From Stigmatella erecta (GTDB taxonomy: Bacteria > Myxococcota > Myxococcia > Myxococcales > Myxococcaceae): DNA of 64,000 bases. The translations under genes and the position numbers were made by a program. The notes under the pieces are model-generated. The model was not told where the DNA came from, made no database searches, and worked only from the letters and a program-made list of their open reading frames with translations. Of this stretch, positions 43,527 to 55,138 are shown piece by piece (position 1 is the first letter of the stretch; every line of letters begins with the position of its first letter). Location of the stretch: assembly GCF_900111745.1 (NCBI RefSeq), contig NZ_FOIJ01000001.1:868001-932000 (forward strand), written 5' to 3'.

Positions 43527-44333
43527 CTAGCCTGGACCGGAGTGGCCCTTGCTCTCCTCTTCCTTGAAGAAGAGGTCCTTGATGACGACCTTGGTCACCT
43601 CGCGGTTCATCGCCGCGATGGAGCTGGTCAGCGGGATTTCCTTCGGGCACACCTTCACGCAGTTCTGCGCCTTGCCGCAGTCCTGCACGCCGCCCGGCCC
43701 CATGAGGGCCCGGACGCGCTCCTCGGCGTTCAGCTTGCCGGTGGGGTGCATGTTGAAGAGCCGCGCCTGGCTGATGGCCGCCGCGCCCACGAAGGAGTTG
43801 TCGAGCGTCACCTGCGGGCACGCCTCCAGGCAGCTGCCACAGGTGATGCACGTGGAGAGCACGTACATCGTCGAGTGGTCCTTCTGCGACTGGCGCGGGC
43901 CGGGCCCCAGGTTGTGCGTGCCATCCACGGGGATCCACGCCTTCACCTTCTTGAGCGCCTCGAACATCCGGTCGCGGTTCACCGTCAGGTCACGCACGAC
44001 GGGGAACTTCTTCATCGGCTCCAGGGTGATGGGCTGCTCCAGCTTGTCGATCAGCGCCGAGCAGGCCATGCGCACCCGGCCGTTGATGTTCATGGCGCAG
44101 CTGCCGCACACCTCTTCGAGACAGGCGGCGTCCCACACCACGGGGGCCACCTTCTTGCCCTGCACGGTGACGGGGTTGCGCTGGATCTCCATGAGGCAGG
44201 ACACGACGTTGGCACCCTTGTGGTACGGGATGCGGAACTCGTCGTAGTGGCTCTCCCCTCCCGGCCCATCCTGGCGCCAGATGCGGAAGGTCACGGTCTG
44301 CGACGAGACGGAACTTGGCTGAGCGGTATCCAT
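43527..44333 (-). CDS. sdhB: Succinate dehydrogenase/fumarate reductase iron-sulfur subunit
   Basis: The protein has 268 residues. The plant-ferredoxin-like domain has CLEEVCGSC for the 2Fe-2S cluster; the C-terminal domain has CITCGSCLEACP for 4Fe-4S and NCVKVCPKEIP for the third cluster. It passes electrons from SdhA to the quinone. It lies 27 bp downstream of sdhA. Downstream is sucC. Confidence 0.95.
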   Translation of the reverse strand: MDTAQPSSVSSQTVTFRIWRQDGPGGESHYDEFRIPYHKGANVVSCLMEIQRNPVTVQGKKVAPVVWDAACLEEVCGSCAMNINGRVRMACSALIDKLEQPITLEPMKKFPVVRDLTVNRDRMFEALKKVKAWIPVDGTHNLGPGPRQSQKDHSTMYVLSTCITCGSCLEACPQVTLDNSFVGAAAISQARLFNMHPTGKLNAEERVRALMGPGGVQDCGKAQNCVKVCPKEIPLTSSIAAMNREVTKVVIKDLFFKEEESKGHSGPG

Positions 44334-44360
44334 GGTTCGGTGGCCCTTCCTTTCGTGTGC

Positions 44361-46238
44361 TTACGCGTACCAGCGCGGCTCCGGCGCCAGGACCGGGGTC
44401 GGGACATCCTCGTAGGAGATCTGCGGCCCCTCGGGCGAGTAGTTGGCCATGGTCGTCTTGGCCCACTTCTCGTGGCGCTTCTTCCAGAGCTCCATCCACC
44501 CGGCGTCCTCGCGCGGGTCCTTCGACTTCGGCTCCGGCAGGGAGAAGTCCGGCTTGTAGTGGGCGCCCCGGCTCTCGTCGCGCAGGAGCGCGCTGGTGGC
44601 GATCACCTCGCCCAGCTCCAGCATGTTCCACACCTGGTTGGTGTAGGAGAGCGACCGGTTGGCCACGTTGCCCGTGTCCAGCACGTTGACGTTCTTCCAG
44701 CGGTCCTTCAGCTCGCGCACCTTCTCGATCGTCTTCTTGAGCCGGTCGTTGTAGCGCACGACGGTGCAGTTCTCCGTCATCACGTCGCCCAGCTCCTTGG
44801 CGAGCTGGTACGGGTTCTCCGAGCCCGCCATCTTCTTGATGGTGGCGAAGCGCTCGTCCCAGTACTTCTTCGCGTCGTTGAAGTACTTGTCGCTCTTGGC
44901 CGCGGCGCTCTGGGCGTTGTTCTTCGCGTAGGCCGCCATGGCCGGGCCGCCGATCATGCCCGAGTAGATGCAGGACAGGAGCGAGTTGGCGCCCAGGCGG
45001 TTCGCGCCGTGGAAGGCGTAGTCCGCCTCGCCGGCCGCGTAGAGGCCCGGGATGCGGGTGGCCTGGTTCTTCGGGCTGCCCTCGGCCGGGGTGAGCGTGC
45101 GCGAGTCCGCTTCGAACGACACGTGCAGTCCGCCCATGGAGTAGTGCATGCCCGGGAAGATGACCATCGGGGTGTGGCGCGGATCATCCCCCACGAACTT
45201 CTCGTAGATCTCCATCACGCCCTTGATCTTCGCGTCGAGCGTCTTGGCGGGGATGTGCGTCACGTCCAGGTACACGCCGTCCCGGCCGCCGATGCCCAGG
45301 CCCAGGTCGCGGCACACGGTGAAGATCTCGCGCGTGGCCACATCGCGCGGCACCAGGTTCTTGTACTTGGGGTACTTCTCCTCGAGGAAGTACCAGCGCT
45401 CGCTGTCCGGGATGTCCTTGGGCAGGCGCGTGTCGCCCTTCTTGCGCGGCACCCACACGCGGCCGCCCTCGCCACGCACCGACTCGCTCATCAGGCGCAG
45501 CTTGTCCTCGCCCGGGATGGAGGTGGGGTGCACCTGGATGAACTCGCCGTTGGCGTAGACGGCGCCCTCGATGTAGGCGCGGCCCGCCGCGGTGCCGGTG
45601 TTGATGATGGAGTTGGTGGAGCGGCCGAACACGATGCCAGGGCCTCCCGTGGCCAGGCACACCGCCTCGGCCGGGAAGGTGCGGATCTCCATCGTGCGCA
45701 AGTCCAGCGCCACGCTGCCGATGCAGCGGCCGGCCTCGTCCTTCACCGTGCCGAGCCACTCCCAGAACTCGTACTTGGTGACCTTGCCCTCGGCCTCGTA
45801 GCGGCGCACCTGCTCGTCCAGCGCGTAGAGCAGCTGCTGGCCGGTGGTGGCGCCCGCGAAGGCCGTCCGGTGGTGGAGCGTGCCGCCGAAGCGCCGGAAG
45901 TCCAGCAGGCCCTCGGAGGTGCGGTTGAACGTCACCCCCATGCGGTCCAGCATGTAGATGACGCCCGGGGCCGCGTAGCACATGCCCTTCACGGACACCT
46001 GCTCGGCGAGGAAGTCACCGCCCCGCAGGGTGTCCATCACGTGGATGTCCGGGTGGTCGCCCTCACCCTTCGTGTTCACCGCCCCGTTGATGCCGCCCTG
46101 GGCACACACCGAGTGGGAGCGCTTCACCGGCACCACGGAGAGCACGTCCACCTGGTGCCCCGCCTCGGCCAGCTTGATCGTCGTCATCAGTCCGGCGAGA
46201 CCACCGCCGACCACCGTGAACCGCGCTGTTGCTGCCAT
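44361..46238 (-). CDS. sdhA: Succinate dehydrogenase/fumarate reductase flavoprotein subunit
   Basis: The protein has 625 residues. FAD site: FTVVGGGLAGLMTTIKLAEAG. Covalent-flavin His region: KRSHSVCAQGGINGA. Dicarboxylate site: SMGGLHV and the catalytic Arg region GANRLGANSLLSC. The sequence type (QGGINGAVNTKGEGD) resembles the subgroup that pairs with a single di-haem SdhC. Strikingly, no SdhC gene lies upstream: the 220 bp back to mdh holds no suitable frame. Confidence 0.95.
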   Translation of the reverse strand: MAATARFTVVGGGLAGLMTTIKLAEAGHQVDVLSVVPVKRSHSVCAQGGINGAVNTKGEGDHPDIHVMDTLRGGDFLAEQVSVKGMCYAAPGVIYMLDRMGVTFNRTSEGLLDFRRFGGTLHHRTAFAGATTGQQLLYALDEQVRRYEAEGKVTKYEFWEWLGTVKDEAGRCIGSVALDLRTMEIRTFPAEAVCLATGGPGIVFGRSTNSIINTGTAAGRAYIEGAVYANGEFIQVHPTSIPGEDKLRLMSESVRGEGGRVWVPRKKGDTRLPKDIPDSERWYFLEEKYPKYKNLVPRDVATREIFTVCRDLGLGIGGRDGVYLDVTHIPAKTLDAKIKGVMEIYEKFVGDDPRHTPMVIFPGMHYSMGGLHVSFEADSRTLTPAEGSPKNQATRIPGLYAAGEADYAFHGANRLGANSLLSCIYSGMIGGPAMAAYAKNNAQSAAAKSDKYFNDAKKYWDERFATIKKMAGSENPYQLAKELGDVMTENCTVVRYNDRLKKTIEKVRELKDRWKNVNVLDTGNVANRSLSYTNQVWNMLELGEVIATSALLRDESRGAHYKPDFSLPEPKSKDPREDAGWMELWKKRHEKWAKTTMANYSPEGPQISYEDVPTPVLAPEPRWYA

Positions 46239-46458
46239 GCATCGTCTCCTTCACTGCCAGGAGGCAGGGGGCTGCTGGCTCGCCTGACTTGCCGAGCGCG
46301 CCACCCGAAGTCCCCGGTGTGGGCTCTACACGCTAGTGAACTCGTGAACGCTTCGCCGCAATCAGGTTCACGCCAGCAATAAGGGCGCGCCATTCGCGGC
46401 ATTAGGGGCCGGCCCCCTCGGAAGCTGCCAGGGGAGCCGGACCCGGGTTTTACCTGGA

Positions 46459-47418
<960 letters not shown>

Positions 47419-47425
47419 TCAGAGA

Positions 47426-48721
<1,296 letters not shown>

Positions 48722-48861
48722 TGAAAGAACTCCGGGAAGGTGTGGCCGTGTAAGAAGGGTGGCGGATAGTCCGGAACCCGCCCCCTCCAGTCAAGCGCTT
48801 TGGCCTCGTTTCCTCATCCCCCGTGCGCCAAGCGCATGCCGTCGGATAAGCCCCTCTTGTA

Positions 48862-50304
48862 TCAGGGGGGTGACAGGCGCTGGCGCAGCGCCGTGCGCTC
48901 CACCTTGCCCATCGCGTTGCGCGGCAGCGCCTCCAGGGCAAGGAAGCGCGACGGCACCTTGAAGCCCGCGAGCGAGCGGCGGCACCAATCGTCGAGATCC
49001 AAAGGAAAGGCCTGGCCTGCGCGAGGCACCACGAAGGCCACCGGCACCTCCCCCCAGCGCGCGTCCGGAACGCCCACCACGGCCACCTCCTGCACCGCCG
49101 GGTGGCTGGCGATCACCGCCTCGAGCTCCACCGGGTAGAGGTTCTCCCCTCCCCTCACGATGAGATCCGTGCGCCGGGAGAGCACCCTCAGCCGCCCCCG
49201 CCCGTCCAGGACGCCCACGTCCCGCGTGCGCAGCCAGCCCCCGCCCAGCGCCTCGTGCGTGGCCTCCGGCCGGTTCAGGTAGCCCGCCATCACCGTGGGG
49301 CCGCGCACCTCGATGTCCCCCTCCTGGCCCGGCCCGAGCCCCTGCCCCTCCGGCCCCACGATGCGCACCTCCAGCCCCGGCAGCGCCGCGCCCGCGGTCT
49401 GGCCATCCGCCTCGGCGGGGCGCTCGGTCGTCACCTGGGAGCACGCCTCGGTCAGCCCGTATGTCTGCAACGCCAACAATCGGGCTGCCCGGGCGCGCGC
49501 CAGCAAGGGTGCCGGGACCGGACCGCCGCCAATCAGCGCGAGCTGGAAGGACGCGGGCACGGGCCGGTCCGCGCGGGCATCCAGCACCCGCTCCAGCGTG
49601 GTGGCCACGAAGCTCGCGTGGGTGACGCCCTCGTGGTCCAGGGCGTGGTTCACCGCGTCCGCGTCGAACCGGTCCTGGAGCACGAGGCAGCCGCCGTCAT
49701 AGGCGCAGCGCGAGAGCATCGACAGGCCGCCCACGTGGAAGAGCGGCAACGTGCCCAGCCAGCGGGGCGCCGGAAACGCCCCCAGGTTCGCCGCCGAGCA
49801 CCGCGCCGAGGCGCGGAAGTTGCCCTCGGTCAGCACCGCCCCCTTGGGCCGCCCCGTCGTTCCGGAGGTGAAGAGCACCACGCGCGGCGTGGACGCCTCC
49901 CGGGGCAGGCACTCCGTCGAAGCCTCCGGGAGCGCGCCCGCCCAGGCCTCCAGGCGCTCGGCCCCGGGGAGCCGCTCCGCCAGCGCGTCCTGAGCCAGCA
50001 TCAGGTCCGGAACGATTTCCTGCACCAGGGGCGCCAGCTCCTTCGCGGTGAGCCGGGCGTTGAGCGGCGCGAGCAGCGCCCCCAGCCGCCCCAGGGCGAA
50101 GAAGAGGTGCACCGCGTCGGAGTGGTTGGCCGAGAGCAGCCCGACGCGGCTGCCGGGCTTCACCCCCCAGGCCTGGAGCGCGGCCACCCAGCGCCCCACC
50201 GCTTCGTCCAGGAGGCGGTAGGTCCACCGGCGTCCGGCGAAGGTCAGCGCCTCGGCCTCGGGCGCGCGCGCGGCCCCTTCCCGGATGGGACAGCCCAGGC
50301 TCAT
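48862..50304 (-). CDS. menE: o-Succinylbenzoate-CoA ligase
   Basis: The protein has 480 residues of the adenylating superfamily: FTSGTTGRPKGAVLTEGNF (P-loop-like motif), LQTYGLTEACSQV, GGWLRTRDVGVLDGRGRL, and the C-terminal catalytic Lys in PRNAMGKVERT. It activates o-succinylbenzoate for naphthoate ring closure. Its identity as MenE, rather than a general acyl-CoA ligase, rests on the 4-bp overlap with menC and its place in the men operon. Confidence 0.88.
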   Translation of the reverse strand: MSLGCPIREGAARAPEAEALTFAGRRWTYRLLDEAVGRWVAALQAWGVKPGSRVGLLSANHSDAVHLFFALGRLGALLAPLNARLTAKELAPLVQEIVPDLMLAQDALAERLPGAERLEAWAGALPEASTECLPREASTPRVVLFTSGTTGRPKGAVLTEGNFRASARCSAANLGAFPAPRWLGTLPLFHVGGLSMLSRCAYDGGCLVLQDRFDADAVNHALDHEGVTHASFVATTLERVLDARADRPVPASFQLALIGGGPVPAPLLARARAARLLALQTYGLTEACSQVTTERPAEADGQTAGAALPGLEVRIVGPEGQGLGPGQEGDIEVRGPTVMAGYLNRPEATHEALGGGWLRTRDVGVLDGRGRLRVLSRRTDLIVRGGENLYPVELEAVIASHPAVQEVAVVGVPDARWGEVPVAFVVPRAGQAFPLDLDDWCRRSLAGFKVPSRFLALEALPRNAMGKVERTALRQRLSPP

Positions 50305-51437
50305 GGGGCGAGCCCGAGCCCCGGCGCCTCCGGCAACCGGATCCGTCCCTGGAGGGGCTGGAAGGGGTGCACCTCGGGCTCCTCCCGGACAAAGAGGCTC
50401 CCCACCCCCAGCCCCGAGGCCAGCCGCCCCGAGGGCAAGGCCGCCGCCAGGTGCGCCGCGCCCGCGCGCGAGACGACGCCGTCGAGCGCGCTCGTGACGA
50501 ATGCCTCCAGTCCCAGGCTGGCCGCCTGACGCGCGAACATCAGCGCGGGCAGCAGGCCCCCCAGCACCATGGGCTTCAGGACGAAGGCCCTCGCCGCGGG
50601 CATGCCGCCGGCCGCCCCCAGCAACACCGGAATCGCCTCGGGGGAGGCCAGCGCCTCGTCCGCGGCCAGCGGGAACGGGGCCCGGCGCTGGAGCCGCCAC
50701 AGGGCCCGCAGCTCCTGCGGCGGCACGGGCTGCTCGCACAGCTCCAGCCCGTACCAGCCCAGCCGGTCCACCGCATGGACCGCCTCCGTCTCCGACCAGC
50801 CCCCGTTCGCATCCAGCCGGATGTTCACCTCGGGGCCCACCGCCTGGCGGACCGCGCGCACGCGCGCCTCGTCCTCATCGAGCGGCCGGCCCGCCACCTT
50901 CATCTTGACGGTCTTGTAGCCCTCGGCCACGGCCTTCCGGGCCTCCTCGGCCAGCTCCCCGGGCGCCTCCGCCGTCAGCAGCGCGTTGACCCACACCTCC
51001 GGGCGCGCCGCCCGGTCCAGCAGCCGGCACAGGGGGATCCCCCGCCGCTGCGCGAGCAGGTCCAGCAGCGCCATCTCCACCGCGTGATCCGCCGCGGGCG
51101 CGTGGGGAATCTCCTCGGTGGGACGCAGCCGCAGCCCCCTGCCCTGCCCCAGCCCGCCCGTGGGCAGCGCGAAGGCCTCCTCGATGGCATCCAGGCTGTC
51201 CACGAGGCTCTGCCCGTCCAACCGCCGGAAGTGGCCCTGGAGCACCTGCTGGCACACGTTCAGGGACTCGGTGCCGAACTCCACCAGCGGCATCGCCTCG
51301 CCCTGGCCGATGCGTCCCTCCTCGTCCACCAGTTGGACGAGGCAGCCTTCCCGCCGCGTGTAGGTGGCCCGCGCCGTCTTCAGCGGCCGGACCAGCTCCA
51401 GGCGCGACGGTGTGAGCGTTGTCTTCGTGATGCGCAT
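50301..51437 (-). CDS. menC: o-Succinylbenzoate synthase
   Basis: The protein has 378 residues of the enolase superfamily. The KxK general acid/base pair is in YKTVKMKVAG; metal ligands are Asp in IRLDANGGW, Glu in LELCEQPV and Asp/Glu in AADEALAS; the second catalytic Lys is in FVLKPMVLGG. It dehydrates SHCHC to o-succinylbenzoate. Its stop overlaps the menE start by 4 bp, and it starts 7 bp after menA. Confidence 0.9.
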   Translation of the reverse strand: MRITKTTLTPSRLELVRPLKTARATYTRREGCLVQLVDEEGRIGQGEAMPLVEFGTESLNVCQQVLQGHFRRLDGQSLVDSLDAIEEAFALPTGGLGQGRGLRLRPTEEIPHAPAADHAVEMALLDLLAQRRGIPLCRLLDRAARPEVWVNALLTAEAPGELAEEARKAVAEGYKTVKMKVAGRPLDEDEARVRAVRQAVGPEVNIRLDANGGWSETEAVHAVDRLGWYGLELCEQPVPPQELRALWRLQRRAPFPLAADEALASPEAIPVLLGAAGGMPAARAFVLKPMVLGGLLPALMFARQAASLGLEAFVTSALDGVVSRAGAAHLAAALPSGRLASGLGVGSLFVREEPEVHPFQPLQGRIRLPEAPGLGLAP

Positions 51438-51444
51438 CCGGTCA

Positions 51445-52374
51445 TCACCTCAGCCACAGCCCCACCGCGAAGAGTAGCCCGAACACGAGCAGCAGGCGCG
51501 CGGTTGCCGCCAAGGCTGAGTTCAATGCCGAGCCTTGCGCCCTGAAAACGAGTCTCGCAGGACCCACGGCGAAGGGCGCGCTCAAGAGGGCCAGGAAAAC
51601 CCAGGCACTGGCCAGTCCCAATCCAAACATGACAAAGGGCGTGGCATAGGCCACCGCCAGCATCAGCGCGTACTCCGCCTTGCCGCCCGCCGTGCCCAAC
51701 CGGACCACCAGCGTGCGCTTGCCGGCCTTCGCATCGGTCTGGACGTCCCGCAGGTTGTTGACGGCCAGGAGCGCGGTGCCCAGCGCCCCCACGGGAATGG
51801 CCGCCCACCACGCCGCCGGGCAGACCGTCAGCGCCTGGACGTAATAGGTGCCCGTGACGGCCACGAGCCCGAAGTAGATGAAGACGAACACATCTCCCAG
51901 CCCGTGGTACGCCAGGGGAAAAGGCCCTCCGGTGTACGCATAGCCAAACAGCACCGAGCTCAGGCCGATGGCCACGACGGGCCAGCCGCCCACCGCCACC
52001 AGGTAGATGCCCGCCAGGATGGCGACCGCGAAGCACCCCAGTGCCCCGGCCAGCACCTTGCCCGGCGCGATGAGCCCGCGCTGGGTGACGCGCATGGGCC
52101 CCAGCCGCTCGGCCGTGTCCGCGCCCTTCTTGAAGTCGTAGTAGTCGTTGGTGAGGTTGGTGCCGATCTGGATCAGCAGCGCGACCCCCAGCGCCGCGAG
52201 CGCGGGCAGCCAGCGCCCCTCGCCCATCCCGAACGCCAGCCCTGTCCCCACCCCCACCGGCGCCAATGAGGCCGTGAGCGTCTTGGGGCGGATGGCCATC
52301 AGCCATGCGCCCGCCGGAGTCAAGGGATGGGGCGCGGAAGAACTCGGGGACGGGGCAAGGCCATCGGCGGTCAT
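51445..52374 (-). CDS. menA: 1,4-Dihydroxy-2-naphthoate polyprenyltransferase
   Basis: The protein has 309 residues of the UbiA superfamily with about eight or nine transmembrane helices. The first Asp-rich motif is NLTNDYYDFKKGAD and the second NNLRDVQTDAKAGK; both bind the Mg-diphosphate of the prenyl donor. RPKTLTASLAPVGVG is a typical MenA start. The ATG overlaps the menH stop by 4 bp. It acts in the inner membrane. Confidence 0.93.
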   Translation of the reverse strand: MTADGLAPSPSSSAPHPLTPAGAWLMAIRPKTLTASLAPVGVGTGLAFGMGEGRWLPALAALGVALLIQIGTNLTNDYYDFKKGADTAERLGPMRVTQRGLIAPGKVLAGALGCFAVAILAGIYLVAVGGWPVVAIGLSSVLFGYAYTGGPFPLAYHGLGDVFVFIYFGLVAVTGTYYVQALTVCPAAWWAAIPVGALGTALLAVNNLRDVQTDAKAGKRTLVVRLGTAGGKAEYALMLAVAYATPFVMFGLGLASAWVFLALLSAPFAVGPARLVFRAQGSALNSALAATARLLLVFGLLFAVGLWLR

Positions 52375-53216
52375 GTGTGGATCGTGTCGGTGGGGCTCTC
52401 GAACGGGGGCGCTTCGTACCAGGGAGTGCGCAGGAAGGAGAGCACTTCGCCCGCGTAGGCCTCCGGCGCCTCCAGGTGCGGGGCGTGCCCACATCCCGCG
52501 AAGGCATGGCGCCAGACGACGGGAAGCTCGGAGGCCATCTTCCGCGCCAGCTCGGTGAACTTCGTGTCCTTCTCGCCGGTGAGCAGCAGCGTGGGCACGC
52601 GCTGCCGGTGCAGGGCGGGCCAGAAGTCGGGCTGCTCGCCCGTGCCGAGGCACGCCAGCGCCCCGGCCAGCCCCTCCACGGTGCAGGTCAGGCGGCGCTC
52701 GCGCAGGGAGTCGGCCTGCGGGGCGGGCAGGTTCCGCAGCCCCTCGAACAGGGGCAGGGCCTCCCAGCGCTCCACGAAGGCATCCACCCCCCGGGTGCGC
52801 AGAAACGAGGCGAGCTGGGTGTCCGACTCCCGCCGCGCGGCGCGCTCCTGGCGGCGGTGCAGGCCCGGAGAGCCGCTCTCCAGGATGAGCCGGCCAAAGC
52901 GCTGCGGCGCACGCACCGCCGCGGCGAGCGCCACGCGGGCCCCTTGCGAGTAGCCCAGCAGATCCGCCGAGGGCAGCTCCAGCGCGTCCAGCAGCGCGAC
53001 GAGCGCATCCACCGTCTCCAGGAAGCCCTCCCGGCCCGGTTTGCTGGGCAGCGGCGTCTCGCCGTGGCCCGGCAGGTCCACCGCGATGGCGCGCACGGAG
53101 CTTCCGAGCAGCGGGCGCAGGTGATCAAACGAGGTCCGGTTGCCGGTAAAGCCGTGCAGAAGCACGAGCGGCCGGGACCCTTCGCCCCAGGTGCTGTATG
53201 CGAGCTTCACGCCCAT
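52371..53216 (-). CDS. menH: SHCHC synthase, alpha/beta hydrolase
   Basis: The protein has 281 residues. LVLLHGFTGNRTSFDHL (oxyanion region), nucleophile elbow LLGYSQGARVAL with Ser, and GCGHAPHLEAPEAY with His form the MenH catalytic triad. It eliminates pyruvate from SEPHCHC. The start overlaps the end of menD by 10 bp. Identification leans on operon position, as the fold is shared by many hydrolases. Confidence 0.88.
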   Translation of the reverse strand: MGVKLAYSTWGEGSRPLVLLHGFTGNRTSFDHLRPLLGSSVRAIAVDLPGHGETPLPSKPGREGFLETVDALVALLDALELPSADLLGYSQGARVALAAAVRAPQRFGRLILESGSPGLHRRQERAARRESDTQLASFLRTRGVDAFVERWEALPLFEGLRNLPAPQADSLRERRLTCTVEGLAGALACLGTGEQPDFWPALHRQRVPTLLLTGEKDTKFTELARKMASELPVVWRHAFAGCGHAPHLEAPEAYAGEVLSFLRTPWYEAPPFESPTDTIHT

Positions 53217-54964
53217 GGTCCGTCTCCCAAGGCCGCCGCCATGCGTGCGAACAGCCGCTGATGATGCTCCACGTTGAGGGTCCTGTCGGTGCGGACTTCC
53301 ACCAAGTGCAGCCCGCCCTTCATTCCTTCCGCCATCGCGGCGCGCAGGGCCGCGGGCGTCACCGGCCGGTGGAACCGCGCCCCGTAGAGCGCCGCCGCGT
53401 GCGACAGGTCGATGCCGTGGGGCGTGCCGAAGAGCGCCTCGAAGTGCTCCTGGGACTGCGCGATGGGCAGGAAGGAGAAGATGCCGCCCCCGTCATTGTT
53501 GACGGCCACCACGGTGAGCGGCAGCTGGTGGCGGTGCGCGGTCAGCAGGCCTCCCACATCGTGCAGGAGGGCCAGGTCTCCCACGAGCAGCACCGAGGGC
53601 CCGTCGGAGGCCACCGACATGCCCAGCGCGCTGGAGACAATTCCGTCGATGCCGTTGGCGCCCCGGTTGGCCAGGGTCCGCAGTGTCACGCCCCGGGCGG
53701 GCGCGAAGGCATCCACGTCCCGGATGGGCATGCTGCTGGAGACGAAGAGGTTCGCCCCCGCAGGCAGGGAGGCCACCACCTCGTGGGCGATGCGCGGCTC
53801 GGACAGCCCGTCCTGCTCGGCGAAGGCGGCCTCCAGCGCGCCGCGGGCCAGCTGCTCCGCGTGAAGAAAGCTCTGGGCCCAGGGGCCGGGCCCGCGCGAC
53901 AGCCCTTGGGCGAGCGCCTCGCACGCCGCCACGGCCGAGCCCTCGATGATGTGCTCGGCGCGGTGGGCGGGATCGAACAGGGCGCCCTCGTCGCTGAAGA
54001 GGATGGTGCGGGCCCCCGAGCTGTCCAGCCACTGCTGGGGCTTCTTCGGGGTCAGCCCTCCGCCAAACCGCAGCACCAGCTCCGGCCGGTGCGCCCGGGC
54101 AAACGGCGGGTGGCGCAGCAGGGCGTCATAGAGGGAGAGCGTCGTGGCGCTGCCGCCATAGCGCGCCTGGGAGACCGCCTCGGCGAGGATGGGATACCCG
54201 GTGGCCTGGGACAGCGCGGCGAGGGCCTGCGCGAAGCCATCCTCCTCGTCGCGGGGGCCACACACGATGAGCCCGCGCTCCGTGGCGGCGATGCTCTCGC
54301 GCACGCGCTCCAGGATGCGGGCATCCGGCAGCCGGGAGGGCGGATGGATGTGCGTCATCAGCGCGCCCGGGCGGCCCTGGAGCACCTGCGCGGAGAGCTG
54401 CTCCGCGCCGAAGGGCTGGGGAATGGGCGCCAGGGGCTCGCGGAACGGCAGGTTGAGGTGCACCGCGCCCTGGGGCGCCCGCCGCGCCACGCTCACGGCC
54501 CGGGCGGTGGTGGCCCGCAGGTGCGCCAGGACCTCGTTGCTCGCCTCGGGCACCGGCGTGTCCGTGAAGAAGCGCGCGAACTCACCGAACAGCCGCGCCT
54601 GGGGCACCGTTTGCGGCGCTCCCCACCCGTGCAGCTCCGGCGGCCGGTCCGCGGTGAGGACCACCAGCGGCACGTTCGACAGCGCCGCCTCGATGACCGC
54701 CGGGTAGAAGTGCGCGCCCGCCGTCCCGCTGGTGGCGATCACCACCGCCGGGGTGCGCGAGCGCTTGCCGATGCCCAGCGCGAAGAAGCCCGCGCTGCGC
54801 TCGTCGATGACAGACCATGTCTTCAGGCCTTCGATCCGGTGGCACGCCAGGGCCAACGGTGTCGAGCGGGATCCCGGACAGACCACGGCGTGCCGGACGC
54901 CTCCTCGGAACAGCTCTTCGAGTACCACCCGCGCCCAGAGCTGGTTCAGATTCGCATCAGACAT
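53207..54964 (-). CDS. menD: SEPHCHC synthase (thiamine diphosphate enzyme)
   Basis: The protein has 585 residues. The N-terminus GVRHAVVCPGSRSTPLALAC is diagnostic for MenD; IDERSAGFFALGI carries the ThDP-activating Glu; the cofactor-binding GDLALLHDVGGL and NNDGGGIFSFLP form the Mg/ThDP motif. It joins 2-oxoglutarate-derived succinic semialdehyde to isochorismate. It heads the men operon. menF and menB are not in the window. Confidence 0.96.
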   Translation of the reverse strand: MSDANLNQLWARVVLEELFRGGVRHAVVCPGSRSTPLALACHRIEGLKTWSVIDERSAGFFALGIGKRSRTPAVVIATSGTAGAHFYPAVIEAALSNVPLVVLTADRPPELHGWGAPQTVPQARLFGEFARFFTDTPVPEASNEVLAHLRATTARAVSVARRAPQGAVHLNLPFREPLAPIPQPFGAEQLSAQVLQGRPGALMTHIHPPSRLPDARILERVRESIAATERGLIVCGPRDEEDGFAQALAALSQATGYPILAEAVSQARYGGSATTLSLYDALLRHPPFARAHRPELVLRFGGGLTPKKPQQWLDSSGARTILFSDEGALFDPAHRAEHIIEGSAVAACEALAQGLSRGPGPWAQSFLHAEQLARGALEAAFAEQDGLSEPRIAHEVVASLPAGANLFVSSSMPIRDVDAFAPARGVTLRTLANRGANGIDGIVSSALGMSVASDGPSVLLVGDLALLHDVGGLLTAHRHQLPLTVVAVNNDGGGIFSFLPIAQSQEHFEALFGTPHGIDLSHAAALYGARFHRPVTPAALRAAMAEGMKGGLHLVEVRTDRTLNVEHHQRLFARMAAALGDGPWA

Positions 54965-55088
54965 CGCGGGCCTTTCAGAATCGCACCCTGATGAAATGTG
55001 TCGTCTCCATTGTATTCTATTCGACTCACGGTAACATGTCGGCGCAGTTCAAAACCACGTGAACCCGCTGGGCGGAGCTTCAGTGACG

Positions 55089-55118
55089 GCGGGTGAAGTC
55101 TGGTGGTCCTTCACCCGC
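55089..55118 (+). promoter_or_regulatory. 10-bp hairpin in the leader of the aro operon
   Basis: gcgggtgaag (55089-55098) pairs perfectly with cttcacccgc (55109-55118) around a 10-nt loop, ending 20 bp before the aroK ATG. It could modulate translation or attenuate the operon. It also argues against the upstream GTG (55103), which would lie in the loop, as the aroK start. Confidence 0.45.
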
Positions 55119-55138
55119 TGTTGAATCATCCTACCGCT

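Noticed and set aside
43542-46382. 946-codon open frame antisense to sdhB-sdhA
   Set aside because: Opposite strand has full SdhA/SdhB motifs; the long frame reflects GC-driven scarcity of stops.
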